A DNA stretch of 64,000 bases. Source: Anas platyrhynchos (Eukaryota > Chordata > Aves > Anseriformes > Anatidae). Below the pieces are notes generated by a model, which searched no databases, was not told the origin of the DNA, and saw only the letters and a list, made by a program, of their open reading frames with translations. Location of the stretch: assembly GCF_047663525.1 (NCBI RefSeq), contig NC_092606.1, positions 8,368,501 to 8,432,500 of the forward strand. Reading direction: 5' to 3'. The number at the start of each line of letters is the position of its first letter. Position 1 is the first letter of the stretch. The translations under genes were made by a program, and so were the position numbers. Positions 12,401 through 24,100 of the stretch are shown here, one piece after another.

Positions 12401-13653
12401 TCTTACAACCACTGCTGGCGGGGTGCTGTGCCCAGGCAGGTTGTGCTTTTTGGCCAAGGACTTTGCCGTGTGTCACTCGGGTCTCATCCCAACAGCACAC
12501 GCACGTGGTGCGGCCGGCAGCAAATACAGCTGGGTCTGCTGCACACCTGGCGTGGGGACCCGCGGCCCAGCATCTCTGCCGGGACGGGGACAGCACCTGT
12601 GTGTTGTGGTTTAACACCACGCCAGCTGCCTGCATGAGCCCCGGTGTGAGCAACGTGCTCAGCACCTCCCTTTTGCTTGAGCTGGGGTGAACCGAGATTG
12701 TGCTGTAGCAATGGGCTGCTTCAGAGAGGGCTGCAGAGCTCGCTTTGTTTGCCTTTTGGAAGGTGGTTACGGAATAGCCAGGCACCACGACAGCTGAGTG
12801 TCTGCAGGGAAGGAAGCAAGCCAGGTTATCCCTGAAATAAATGAAAGGGCTGTAATGGTGACTTCTATAAGCATTCTGCATTTATTCCTCTTCCACGGAG
12901 AAATTTCAGGGCTGAAGGGATTACAGCTGTGCATTAGTCACAGCAGACCTCCTGCTTTTTGCTCTGCTGACGTCTACACAGCACTGGGCACACCAGGCTG
13001 CTCCATCTGCTGTTTGTAACGGGACAGTGCCCGCCTCACCTGGAGATGGGAGAGGAACAAACAGGGCTGAGAGATGCCCAAAACCTTTACCACAGCTCCT
13101 GTAATGACCCTCCTGATTCTGTGGAGAGCAACAATCACAGCAGCACCAGGGCTACCACAAATAGACCCCTAGATGTGATGAGGAGCGCTGGGAAGCAAGA
13201 AGAGGGAGGGATTGCTGTCCTGAGGAGTCCTGGTGATGCAGATTTTCTGGGAAGACCTCCGATCATAAGCCCTGGCAGAATGCTACCATGTGTAAATTAC
13301 TTCTGGTGGCTCTGTCAGTAAATTAAACTTGACGATGCACTTTTTGCCATTATAACAATGCCTCCATTACAGATTTTGCTAGCAGAGCTGTGCTATGCAA
13401 TCCCCATGCCCAGCCACAATGGGTCTGCCACTGAGGGAGGATGGGTTCAGAAATGGGCAGCCGGCCCCGCTGTGCTCTCTGCTCTGGGGCTGCTGCCCAG
13501 ATCTACACATTCTGCAGTGCTTCAGGGGTCTGCTTCCCTGCCTGGGAAGGAAATGCAACAGGCAGCAGGGCTAAGAAGGTGAAAGTGGGGACTAAAAGTC
13601 AGTGGACTCACTGTTTTCCCTTTCCTCTTTTTAGCAAACTGCGTAAAGTCTGA
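6336..13653 (+). CDS. LAT2: LAT2 (NTAL/LAB), linker for activation of T cells family member 2; 12 coding exons
   Basis: LAT2 is a raft-anchored transmembrane adaptor phosphorylated by Syk/Src kinases downstream of Fc, B-cell and related receptors; it recruits Grb2. Coding exons are 6336-6423, 6654-6693, 7699-7742, 8522-8582, 9160-9203, 9549-9587, 9759-9789, 9877-9932, 10618-10683, 11044-11106, 11470-11557 and 13635-13653. They total 639 nt, 212 residues plus TGA; human LAT2 is 243. Residues 4-22 are a hydrophobic membrane segment, followed by the palmitoylation motif CVRC (23-26). The acidic tail carries YxN Grb2-type sites at Y100 (RYQNF), Y143 (SYQNV), Y162 (DYENS) and Y191 (DYVNT), plus Y108, Y115, Y124 and Y181. 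All introns are GT-AG. The start has a good context (GGGCCATGG) and matches the family N terminus ending in ELLW. Exon boundaries are inferred by eye; identity is secure from motif order and the downstream RFC2. Confidence 0.93.
6654..6693 (+). CDS. LAT2: LAT2 coding exon 2
   Basis: A 40-nt exon for residues 30-43, the basic juxtamembrane stretch rich in Lys and Gln. Acceptor TTTCAG, donor CA|GTAAGT, phase 1 in and 2 out. Confidence 0.85.
7699..7742 (+). CDS. LAT2: LAT2 coding exon 3
   Basis: A 44-nt exon for residues 43-57 (LGSQQTFEVIRSHS region). Acceptor TTTTCCAG, donor A|GTGAGT, phase 2 in and 1 out. Confidence 0.85.
8522..8582 (+). CDS. LAT2: LAT2 coding exon 4
   Basis: A 61-nt exon for residues 58-78. 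Met58 is formed across the junction (A|TG). Acceptor TTCTTAG, donor AG|GTAGGT, phase 1 in and 2 out. Confidence 0.82.
9160..9203 (+). CDS. LAT2: LAT2 coding exon 5
   Basis: A 44-nt exon for residues 78-92 (KAHEELSASRPFGI region). Acceptor CTTTCAG, donor G|GTGAGT, phase 2 in and 1 out. Confidence 0.85.
9549..9587 (+). CDS. LAT2: LAT2 coding exon 6, RYQNF motif
   Basis: A 39-nt exon for residues 93-105. It contains RYQNF at 99-103, shared with the human protein. Acceptor ATCCCAG, donor G|GTACGT, phase 1 both ends. Confidence 0.88.
9759..9789 (+). CDS. LAT2: LAT2 coding exon 7
   Basis: A 31-nt microexon for residues 106-116, with tyrosines 108 and 115. Acceptor GCTTGCAG, donor GT|GTAAGT, phase 1 in and 2 out. 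Confidence 0.85.
9877..9932 (+). CDS. LAT2: LAT2 coding exon 8
   Basis: A 56-nt exon for residues 116-134. Together with exon 7 it gives AYVEPIPVDFYEH, aligning with AYIDPIAMEYYNW of human LAT2. Acceptor CTTGCAG, donor G|GTAAGG, phase 2 in and 1 out. Confidence 0.88.
10618..10683 (+). CDS. LAT2: LAT2 coding exon 9, SYQNV motif
   Basis: A 66-nt exon for residues 135-156 with the Grb2-type site SYQNV at 142-146. A strong pyrimidine tract precedes the acceptor CTGCCAG; donor G|GTACGT; phase 1 both ends. Confidence 0.88.
11044..11106 (+). CDS. LAT2: LAT2 coding exon 10, DYENS motif
   Basis: A 63-nt exon for residues 157-177. DYENSPAIHAW aligns with DYQNSASIHQW of human LAT2. Acceptor CTCACAG, donor G|GTATGT, phase 1 both ends. 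Confidence 0.88.
11470..11557 (+). CDS. LAT2: LAT2 coding exon 11, EPDYVN motif
   Basis: An 88-nt exon for residues 178-207 with the conserved C-terminal EPDYVN (188-193). The acceptor is the tandem TAGCAG, so the exon may also start at 11473 with loss of one Ala. Donor AG|GTAAGG, phase 1 in and 2 out. Confidence 0.88.
13635..13653 (+). CDS. LAT2: LAT2 last coding segment
   Basis: The acceptor TTTTTAG ends at 13634. The exon completes Ser207 and adds KLRKV and a TGA stop at 13651-13653. The intron before it is 2.1 kb. The human C terminus differs here, so this short ending is less secure than the other exons; its phase fits exactly. Confidence 0.7.
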
Positions 13654-14214
13654 AGGAGCCCTACGCCGAGCTGTAAGGGCACACCCAGCCAGCATGTACA
13701 TAGGGAAGGAGGAGTCTTCGATCCCGCAGTGAAATCTTCTCCAGATTGTGCCCAAGATCATGTGGAACTGGTGCCGCTGAGAGGAGGAAAGGCTCTGCTT
13801 GAAGTCCAGCTGCAGACGTGCGTTGGAGGGAGCGCTCTGCCTGGCAGTGAAGCCTGGCCGACCCCTTCAGCGGCTCCCTCGGGCACGCCACGAGCTCGTT
13901 ATCCTCTCACTTCCCTGCACGTCTGCTGGAGGGAGGACAGCTACTCTGTGCAATGTTTTCTCCTGTCAAGCATGAAATGAATCTTTAAATTGCTGAGCGG
14001 TAATGCAGCCAACTACTTAATTTGTCAGGCTGACTCATGCACGATGGCATTCGAACGCGGGGATTATGTTCTGATTTAGTTCCTCTGCTCTCCTGCAGAA
14101 GCTGTTTCCTACAGGAGAGGAACTGGCAAGGCAGAGGTTGCTTTTACGGCAGCAGTGGTTCTCTGGAGCTAAATGAGATACCAAACTGTTCACAAAAGCT
14201 AAGGACTAAAGAGG

Positions 14215-14220
14215 ATTAAA
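14215..14220 (+). terminator. Candidate LAT2 poly(A) signal ATTAAA
   Basis: ATTAAA lies 562 nt after the LAT2 stop. It is followed within 25-60 nt by a G/T-rich stretch (near 14252-14280), as expected for a downstream element. Another ATTAAA at 14459-14464 is an alternative. Confidence 0.4.
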
Positions 14221-14239
14221 TCCTCATCTTATTCACAGC

Positions 14240-17200
14240 TCGTAATTCCCAGTGTCTGTGGCAGTTCTCCTTGTGTTTCGTTATCTGTTTTATAACGATA
14301 CAAAGGCACTGCAACAACTGACAAGGTCCGATCCACTGCCGTCAGCCTCAGAAATTGCACTGGTCCTTCAGATTTGCCATAGGAACATCAGTTCTGAAAC
14401 ATAACCCTTGTCTCTTGAGCCCTCATGTCTAGATTTGGCTCTGTCATAGCACTTATTTATTAAAATTGAAAATCCTCCAAAGCAAATCTGGCGTTTTATT
14501 ACGGTTTGCTATGATGTGTGCGTTGTCTTTGTGATCGAGCGAGACAGGCTGAGATGGGAGCACGTGTAGAAATGACACCGAATGGTGTGCAGGATCCTGC
14601 TGGGAGAAAACAGAGCTCCACAAAGCCTCGTTCCTCAAAATTGGTTTGGAAAACCATGCTTCAAGAAGGGCAGAGGCCCACGGCACTCGTCTCCAGGACT
14701 GGTAAGAATGAGAAGAGGAGCTAAGGGCGAGTGAGCCCTGGAGTAGGAGAAGGGGATGTCAGGTGCTTCCTGCTGCAAATGTCTCGGCTGTATTTTTAGC
14801 AGAATTGCTGAGAGCGTGGGGCCACTGCTCGTGTAGCTGAAATAGCAGGTGGTTTGGTGTTTGGCTTGGAAGCTTTACTTCTACCTCCTACAAGTGCATT
14901 TACTCCTGCTCCCGCAGGGCTTTTCCAGCAGAGAAAATAGCGCGCTTCAGGAGCTTCCCCAGGCAGAGCTATCAGCCCTACTTACCCCTCCCAGTTCAGC
15001 TTCTGCTCGTGCCCTCTTGTTTCCTGATGTTTAAATGCCCTGCAAAAAGTTTGTGTGAGTGGGGGACACTGACCACAGAGAGGAGGAACGTGCTGGCATC
15101 CCAGAGCGCCTGGAGCAGACACGGTGACAGCCACAGCCTGTGCTGGCTCTGCACAGCCTTGCAGACAGGCAAGGAGGTGAGGAGAGCCCCTTGCTGCTGA
15201 CACAGAGCATCTGGCCCATGCTGGGCCACGAAGCTGCCGTCCTTGGTGACTAATTCAGCACCTGAAGAAGCTCCCACTTTTCATGAAGTGCTACAGATAA
15301 GATTTTGCAAGATCTGCTGGAGGGAAGGTGCGAGCTCCACTTTCAGTGATGTTGCACCTATTTGTGGTTCATCTCACAACCAGAGGGAGACATTAAGCAC
15401 TTAAGACCCGTTTATCAGCAGTAAAAGATCCTTTGGCAGGCAGCAATAGATCCAGCTAAAGGACTCCCAGAAAGTTCTAGCTGTTAGGTGAGCCAAAACA
15501 CTAAAACACAAGGTTCACCGCTCTCCTCGCTAAGCAGGGAGGCAGCTCAGACCAGTTTTATTCTCCTGGCATGAGGTTCCTTCGCTGCTAGACTCTGAAA
15601 GCTGCAGTGTGTAAGCAGTAGCTAGATGTGCAGCCTGTTCCCTCGCCTTACTGACACTGAGCAAATTGCCCTCCTTCAGCTCTCCAGAACAGCCAGCTGC
15701 AGAGAGGGGTAAATCCTTCCTTAGCTCTGTAAAGCTCCTGAAGTACTTTTCAGGCAGTGATCTCATTGTGCTGGAAGATGTCCAGGGACTCTTACAGTAA
15801 GTTTCATCAACGCTTCTAGTCTTGTTCTGAAAGACTTCGGGTTTTTTGTGAGGACGTACATGCGTGTTCACTGACCTGCTGTGCTCTCAGGACTCTTTTT
15901 TAGGTGCACAAGGATTATTTCTGGTGCTAAACCAAAACTGTCGGCTCCTGCGTTGCCTGACAATAATTCAAGGAGAATCGACATCTCCCATGGGTACATA
16001 CAGCTCTTTTTCCTCACGTTAGGTAGGCAGCCAAGTGAGCAACGCGCTTCCTGTTTTCAATGCAGAAGACACATTAAATGCAGTTTTGGCACTGCTGGTA
16101 CAGCTATCGCAAATGGACCGGGGAGCCTTCACTGGCTACTGGGAGCAGCAGCTCTGCACTCAGAGGCAGTGAGCAGTTAAATACGTGAGAACAGGCTGCA
16201 CTGCTGGCCTCTCAGACTGCTGCTACTCCTCTTACAGGGAAAGGTGAGCAAAAGGAAATCCTCCCAGTGCTGCAGAGGATTAGCTCAGGAGCGAATCAGC
16301 TCCAAATTGGAGATGAAAAGCAGCTGTTGAGTATTGTCACAAAGAAAAGCACTTAGCAGGTAGGATCAGGACCTGTGATCCTCCAAGTTTCTCACTTTCA
16401 CTGGCACTGACAGCAAACCACACAACACGCAGGTAGGTGTGTCTGCTGGGGCAAGGGACAGCCTTATGAATCCTGCTAATACGACATTTGTTATTTTATG
16501 AAGCTGCCACTGTAACACCTCTTCTTTCTATTCAGCAGTGAACATATTTAACTAGGAGAAGGCAGAGCAGGCTGTCTGTGATGTACAGACGAGGGAAAAT
16601 CAGTCTAGTGTTTAAATAATGTGTCTTATTTAAGCTTTGGCAAACAAAAGCGATGATGTGTCTGTAAAGGACTCAGTGGCTTAATCATCTTAGTGCATTG
16701 TTATATATTTAGCAGTGTTTGTGCTAGTGTTAACAATTCAGTAACTCGGAACCAAACTCACCCCAGTCGGGCTAAAATCTAGTGAAAGAAGAATGTACTT
16801 TGGAGTATTGCGTCCATTATTCCAAGAACTGCTTCCTTTATTCCATTCAGGAGCAACCTCAAACATGCCTGTGCTTTAGCTGTCGATTATCTTGCTTTCC
16901 TGCACTTTGAGTTAAAAAAAGGGTTGTCTTAAAGCTCTGTCAGAGGGGCTGCAGAGCTCTGATGGCACAACTTACAATGCTGCCAGCCCTTGCTGCTGAA
17001 ACTCCTCACCCCTGTGGCTGAGTTGGACAAAAGGAGGGTGTAACCAGTGCTGGGGTTGGTCCTTAGACTGAAGCTGCCTGCAGAGGTGAATTTGGTGCTG
17101 AAACAATGTGGTTTGGGCAACTGGCTGCTGGGGGTGGTATCTTCAACACAAGGGGCAGGGAGAAGAGCAGGCACCAGTAGCTTGTGCTCCTACCGTGTTT

Positions 17201-17870
17201 TGTTTGACTGCTGTAACAACATGCTTCGTTAAGAGCTCTGCTTACAGAAATATATCTGACACCTGATATGGAGGTGGTCAAACTTAATTTATATTTGTTT
17301 CTGCATTTCACACTTTATTGCTCTTCTGCACTTGTGGGGTGGTTTCCAAATCTAAGCAGAGAGGAAATCATGATGCTGTAGTTTTTTGGTATGTTGAAAT
17401 TACTGTAAAATATTACCTAACCTGGACAAGCAAAAACAAAGAACACAAATGCAGAGTGTCCCAGAACTTGGTGTATTTTTTTTTTTAAAGATTACAGGTG
17501 GAGTGTCCAAAATAAATAGCTGGCATCATCAAGAAATGTATATTTCTTCCGTACATGTTTGGTGGAAACACCTTCCTCGTCCCAGCACATGAAGAGCACC
17601 CAGAAATGGCACCTCCACAGCATGCCTCGATTGTAACTCAGCCACGGCTCTGTCTGTGCAAAAGTTTTTTCTTGGTCTCAGTGAGACCACAACTCTTGAT
17701 CAATCATAAGGTGTAATCACTAACAAGGGGATTGATATTTTGTCTCTCCTGCTGTTAGGTCTTGGTATCATTACCCACGAGCATTTTTGCTGAGTACTAG
17801 AGAGACCTTATTGCTTCTCCTTTCTGGCCTGCCACAGTCCTTTCTACCTCAATTACACAACAGGCAGAAG
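14240..17870. other. Intergenic region between convergent LAT2 and RFC2
   Basis: I see no coding exon, RNA gene or recognisable transposable element. Composition is near neutral, with a T-run near 17478. The two genes end toward each other here. Confidence 0.6.
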
Positions 17871-17894
17871 TTCCTGGGTTAAAGATTTCAAAGC

Positions 17895-17900
17895 TTTATT
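17895..17900 (-). terminator. RFC2 poly(A) signal
   Basis: TTTATT on the + strand reads AATAAA on the - strand, 160 nt beyond the RFC2 stop. A GT-rich element follows in the direction of transcription (near 17853-17862). Confidence 0.8.
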
Positions 17901-18059
17901 GATCAAATAAAAAAAAAAATACAAGTTATTTTACAATAGAATCTGGTTATTTTTCTGGGATTTAGCAAAACCAGGGGGACAGAATTCAAGACACACACAC
18001 AGCTGCCGACCTTGCATGTCTTCACCTTCCAGAAGAGGGGTTTCAGCTTGATCGGGTAT

Positions 18060-18170
18060 CTAACTTGCTGCAGGGGCTGCCGTCTTCTGACACAGCCTGG
18101 CCAACAGTCCGGCCATTTGCAAAAGCGAGTTCACACCTTCTGCTATTTTCATGTGCGTGTAGCCAATTTC
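18060..18170 (-). CDS. RFC2: RFC2 exon 11 (last coding exon)
   Basis: Residues 317-352, [20 protein letters not shown] onward, ending in TAG at 18062-18060. A 3' UTR of about 180 nt leads to the poly(A) signal. Confidence 0.96.
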   Translation of the reverse strand, partial: EIGYTHMKIAEGVNSLLQMAGLLARLCQKTAAPAAS

Positions 18171-21100
18171 CTGATGAGGAAAACGTTGTCAAACCTTCTG
18201 TTTTTTTCCCACAGTCTGTATGGTGTGACTAATAACACTCCTCTAAATAGAACATATCCCTTACTGCTAAGAAACTATCTTCGGAGTCACGTAAAGATAA
18301 AAAAAAAAAAAAAAAAAACATTTTTTGGCAAGAATATTACATTCCCATGTAGACCAATTAGATCAATTTTTATTTATTTTTGTAATTGAAGTCTGTGCTT
18401 CCCCGTATTTTTTTTGTGTAAGGAGCACGGTGCTTGTGCTATCTAGAAACTATCTTCAGAGTCACGTAAAGATAAAAAAAAAAAAAAAAACAACATTTTT
18501 TGGCAAGAATATTACATTCCCATGTAGACCAATTAGATCAATTTTTATGTATATATTTTTGTAATTGAAGTCTGTGCTTCCCCGTATTTTTTTTGTGTAA
18601 GGAGCACGGTGCTTGTATCTGAGGACAGGTTTTAAATCTTAAGAGTGATTCCATTATACCAGTTCACCATTTGTCAACTGGCTGTTAAAATCATTTAATA
18701 TTTTACTATCCATTGGACTAGAATCTAGTATGCTCTTCAAGAAAGTTCTTAAGGAACTTTTAGAGGCTTTGATAGAAATAGTAAGTTCAGCCAGCATTAT
18801 ATTTGTTATTAATCCATCACTGAAACACTGACCTTGATAAATTCCAGTTTCAGATATTCGGGCATTTGAAAGGTTTTGCACACACGGAAGATATTACCAA
18901 TCACATCTTCTGGAGAGTATCCAAGTCTCCACAGGTGAGCAAGAATCTGTGCAAGAAAGAATAATCCCTTGTTTATCTGCAAAACCTAGCAGGTGAGTGA
19001 AGTACATTTGGTTTTGGGACAGCTGTATACAGCTAGTGAAAATATATGTACTACTTATCCAGCAATTTAACATCAATTCTGTTTAGCAAGTAATTTCAAA
19101 ACTATTTGTTCTCCCCCCCCCCCCCCCCCCTTTTTCTTTTGGCTTGATGGATTATTCATCTGAACAAACTGCTGGATAAAAACGGGACTTAATTTATTAA
19201 TTCATATACATGGTTTTGCCCTTATTCTAAAGAGTAATGTACACCAAATTCTTCAGTGCAGGCGTTCTTTAAATAAAAGGTGTCTGCAGAGACAAAACCC
19301 ACGAAAGCCAACCTTGTATGCTTCATCAATATTTGCATTTATGCAGTGCTGTATCATTTCTTTCACAAGCAGAGGATGAGGCTCGTCACATACCTGTATC
19401 AAAGAGAAATATTACACTTTAGAATACTAGAACATCCCATATTAAAGCCCCAAGTATTTTCACCAAGTTTCTGTACAGCTGAAATACTGAATCAGACACA
19501 TCTTACAATCCAAATTAGATTGATTACATTGTAAGTAATATGACTTCTCTGATAACATACATGTAGCTATCCTACCACAGTGCACTCAATAGCACTACAT
19601 GAGAACACAAGTAAGATTCAAGTTATCACTGTGAAATTTCCCAGCAGTTAGGTGATCCATGTGCTTTGAGAGAGATGGAAAGTCAGAAAGCCTCAGATGA
19701 GCTGCTTGGGACTGAAGAACTCTCTGCCTTTTCAAAAGGTATTAGTCAAAAGAAGTGTGCATACCTGCTACATAGCTACATACATAGCATGGTCTGCAAA
19801 CGGGTAAAGACTTTCAATGTCTCATATACCTGAAGGAAGGTCTCACGTAGTTAGACAGTGTTAGACTTCCAGCTTTACTGTTTTACAGCATTACTAACCT
19901 TAAAGACATTTTCACTGTTTATAAAGCCAAACCCAGAATATGTGGACTGTAAGTTGTTTAATGCCTGCAAAAAGAAAAACAAAGACTTCAGTCATTTTTG
20001 GAAGTGCTTCTGGCTCCTCTCCTCAGGAGGAAATACATTTTTGGGGAAATTACACCAAAAATGAAGTTTTCAGTTAGGCAACAGAATAAACTGTAAATGC
20101 ATGCAGACATTATTTTCTCCCAGAAATTCAGCATCTGATTTCCAGCAATTTGCTTTTAAGGAGCAGATCCACTTTAAAACCTTGCAAATACAAGCAGTTT
20201 AGTTACTCTTGTGCCACAGATCACATCCCCTTTTCCTTATCTCTCCAAAGATACATCCTTGAGAGCAGCAATTCAAACTTTTTTGCTTTAAGCAGAAGCC
20301 TTTGTTTCATTGCCTTCCCCCTTCTACCTGTCTCATATCTCCTTGGGCTGTGAAGATAATGGCTTCCAACCCATCATCTGTATATGGCACATCCTCTTTC
20401 TCAACAATTTTCAGTAGCCTCGCAAGGATTTGCGAATCCGTCAGCTTGGTGTACCGCAGCACTGCGCACCGAGATTGAATAGGTTCTGAGGACAGAGATG
20501 CGTAATTAGCATTTTAACTATTGCTAAACAAGGGTAGTCTAAAGCTCTACAGTGTGTTAGCCTACAGGCCAGCTCTTTCTGACTTCTGATTGTGTTTCAG
20601 AAAGCAAGACAATAAAAGGGGTTCAACATCCAGTTAACAATACACCAATATCATAAACTGTAGCAGAGCTGGATGGAGATTAAGCCCAAAGAAATCTGCT
20701 TCTGCAGTCATGCACAGCTCTATCCATTAAAAACAGCTGTTCAGAAGGTTCACTGGCTACGTAAACACGCTCTTCTTTTATTAGCTGGATGTTCAGATGG
20801 TTTGAGTTTTCAGAAGTACCAGGGCTTCTTGCAATGAGCAGGCTCAAGGTATTTCTGAAAACTGCTTTGAAAGTACTCAGCAGTATGGGGAGAGTTTAAC
20901 TAAAACACCCAGGGACTAGCAGCACCTTACCTATGATTTTGTCAGAGGCATTGCATGCGAGTGCAAAGCGTGTTGTTTTGGAATAAATTTCCATTGTTCT
21001 TCTCAGTGCTTGCTGTGCTCCATCTGTCATGCTGAAAGAGAAAAGGAGTTAGGACAGATTTTACCCTTCACTGACTTATAGCTGCAGCCTAATAATTATT

Positions 21101-24100
21101 TTTAGACAAGCTTCAGACTTACTGATATTAGACAGTGCTTTGTAAATTACTTGGTATTCTGGCTTGGTAAGCTAGGCAGCTTTTGCTAGGCATGTGAACA
21201 GATCACCCTACAACACAGATAATCGCTGAGGCCTCCATAAAATTAACACACAAAATTAAATCATTAATACTCTGAAAAATACTTTTAATTACATGCAGGT
21301 AGAGGAGAATGTCCCATTTGCATCAGCCAGTAAACTGGAAGATGCTAATATTAGATCAAGCTGAATCCTGAAGTGTTTCAACCCAATATTCAGCATCAAC
21401 TTTGAAGCAATGATCTCTACGTGATGTGACGAATCTTCTAAAAGCACTGTTCAGTACCCATTTGTTTCCTCCTAAATTGTTTTGATAACCTGATAGAAAC
21501 ATCTAATACTGTCCAAGACAGCAACTCTGCAGACAGAGAACAGATAAAAAAGATTTCACACGGTAGCTGAAATAATAAAAAAAAAAAAAACACAACGTAC
21601 CTGTCTGCTTCATCAAGGATGATTATTTTATGCCGGCCTTTTGGAAGCGTGACCTTTTGCTGGGCAAACATTTTGATTTTGTTTCTCACAACGTCAATGC
21701 CTCTGGAACAATAATTCAAGTCACTTATGATCAGTTGGGTGAAATTACACAATGGATTTTATTCGGCAGACACAGTGGCTGAAGGGCTCCTGTGCTCCCC
21801 ATTCCTGTGCTGTTTGTTTCCGTTCCATCAGCTGTGCCAGTGTAATTGTTGTGAAGCTGTGCTGGTAGCCAGACGGCCAACCAGAGTCGGATTTAAATAC
21901 CAATCCCCCTCCTTTTTGGAGGTTTTGAAAAAAGCAATTTAACAGCTTCTGTCATTAGCTTTACTGCCACAAAAGCACTTATGTTTGGCAAACGGTAGGA
22001 GTAATAAGCGAACAAGGGCAGAACTGTTTAAGTCTGCACTGCTACTTTGCCAGTACTTCACAGAGCCGTACCAATAAACCTGGGCATAGATCAAGACAGT
22101 TTAAGAAAAACATCTGGACAGATTTCACCATATTAGCACAACACGGATACCTTCCTAGACTGAGTCCCACTGAAGTATTAACTTTTAAAAGTGAAGGATT
22201 TTACTTTTTGTTCAGTGTAGAAAACGAATGCTGTACTATCAGTTATAGAACTACAGAATTCAAAAGGCAGGTACAAAGCACTGTACTCTTGAACCCTCCC
22301 CAAAATGTCCCTAGAATACATCAGGACAGGGTCTGCTACAGAGCTTGGGAAATATAATCAGCCTTTAGTGCCTGATCCTCAGAGAAGAGTCAGTGTCCTC
22401 TCTATACCTAATACCCATATCCTACAGTTTTAATCCCAACTGTCCTTACTCTTAATTTCTATCACTTCACTTTTTCTCCTAAGTACTGATGAGTTTCATT
22501 ATAAACAACTCATTCACCTTTTCTCAGGATCTTCATGAATGCAGGAAGCATAACTCTTCAAAGTAAATTTGAGAAGACAGTACTGTTATGTATTCTGCAC
22601 TCCGTTTATATTTGTGTGTGTGTGAAAGTACCTATCTAGATATAAAACATCAGGTGATAATATCTATGTTGCTAGTTGGACACCAAAAATTGCCTTTGAG
22701 TTGGAAAAACTACATTAAAGTAAGTACTAGAAGCCCTACTAAAACATTAAACCTATCAAGCAGAACTGAGTTCAACTAAAAATAAAAATGGATACTTGCT
22801 TCTTCGTTAAAAGTTTGACCAGGTTTGTTCACTCTCACCTGTCATTTGAGGCATTCAGCTCCAAAACAGCATCCTTTAAAGCAGGACCAAGCAGAGCACG
22901 AGCCAAGCAGAGGATACTGGTGGTTTTACCTGTTCCTGGGGGACCCTAGAAATGCAACAATTGCTGATAAGTTTAATGCCATTTTCTAAGCTGTACGCTC
23001 TACAATGCTCCCCAGTCATGAAACAGCTGCAACGGAGGAAGCGCAGAGAGAACATAGGTCTAAAAGTCGTCTTCAGCATCTTGCCTGCAACAGCGGAGAA
23101 GCATAAGACACACTCGATTAGCACCTGAGGGGCAAGTTAGTTTTCAGTACTTGAGTAACAGAAGGTAGTTTACTTCTTGTATATTCTGCTGAAAATACTG
23201 CTCTGTAACCATACAATCGACATCATTGTTACCCGTACGCTCAGGTACGATGCAAACAGATACCGCGAGGCTGCTGTGTCTCAGAAGCCAGGACCCACAA
23301 CAGTGAGATACCACACGGCAATACTTACAGCAATGATAATGTTTGGTACATTCCCCTCTTTTGCAAAGACCTAAGAAAGAATAATTAAAAGTATACATAT
23401 AAGAAAATGGTAGGAAGAAATAGTATCCAATTCTATTCTATTTTAATCATGAGTAACAGAGCTACCATTTATTTTCTTCCCTCCTGGTTTCTTTCTTTTT
23501 TTAAAAAAAAAAAAAAAAACACATTGCTGCTTTTATGTTTTTCAGTTGAACTGTTAAGTCAGTTCCTAGAATAATATGGAAAAACGTTAAAGTACTGAAT
23601 CTCACAGGTCTTTACTCTTTCCCTTCTATTTGCTTTAAAGATATATTTGCTAGTGTAAACATTCTGCTAGCAAATGCTGCTTTTACAAATTAATTTGTCA
23701 TGGAAAATATTTTTCTTCCAGAGAAAAAAAGTGGTGTTTCTGTTTCCTTCTGTAGTAATATAAACTATACTTACTCACTGAAACAATATAACAGGTACCC
23801 ATTTTTACAGTTGTATCATAGCTGGGCCAATTTAAGCAACATCCCAATTCAAAGAAGGCCTGTTTCTTTAGGACATTGCTCTATTATATCCAAAAACTTG
23901 TCATTTCTTAAGTAAATCATAAAGTTTTTTGTCCACATGCTCAAGTAGAGCTCTACTGGTCTGTGGCTCTGTGCAAAATGTTTTTTTGAGCTAACCCATC
24001 AAAAAATAAAGCAACAGCTACACACCTCCAACCTGCTCACCGTATCTTCATTTCCAACTATTTCACACAGTTTCATGGGTCTGTATTTTTCCACCCTGTA

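Noticed and set aside
24041..24095. A shorter RFC2 exon 2 ending at a GTGAGC donor
   Set aside because: It would delete VSRLE, which the RFC2 family keeps; the following GTGTGT donor restores it in frame.
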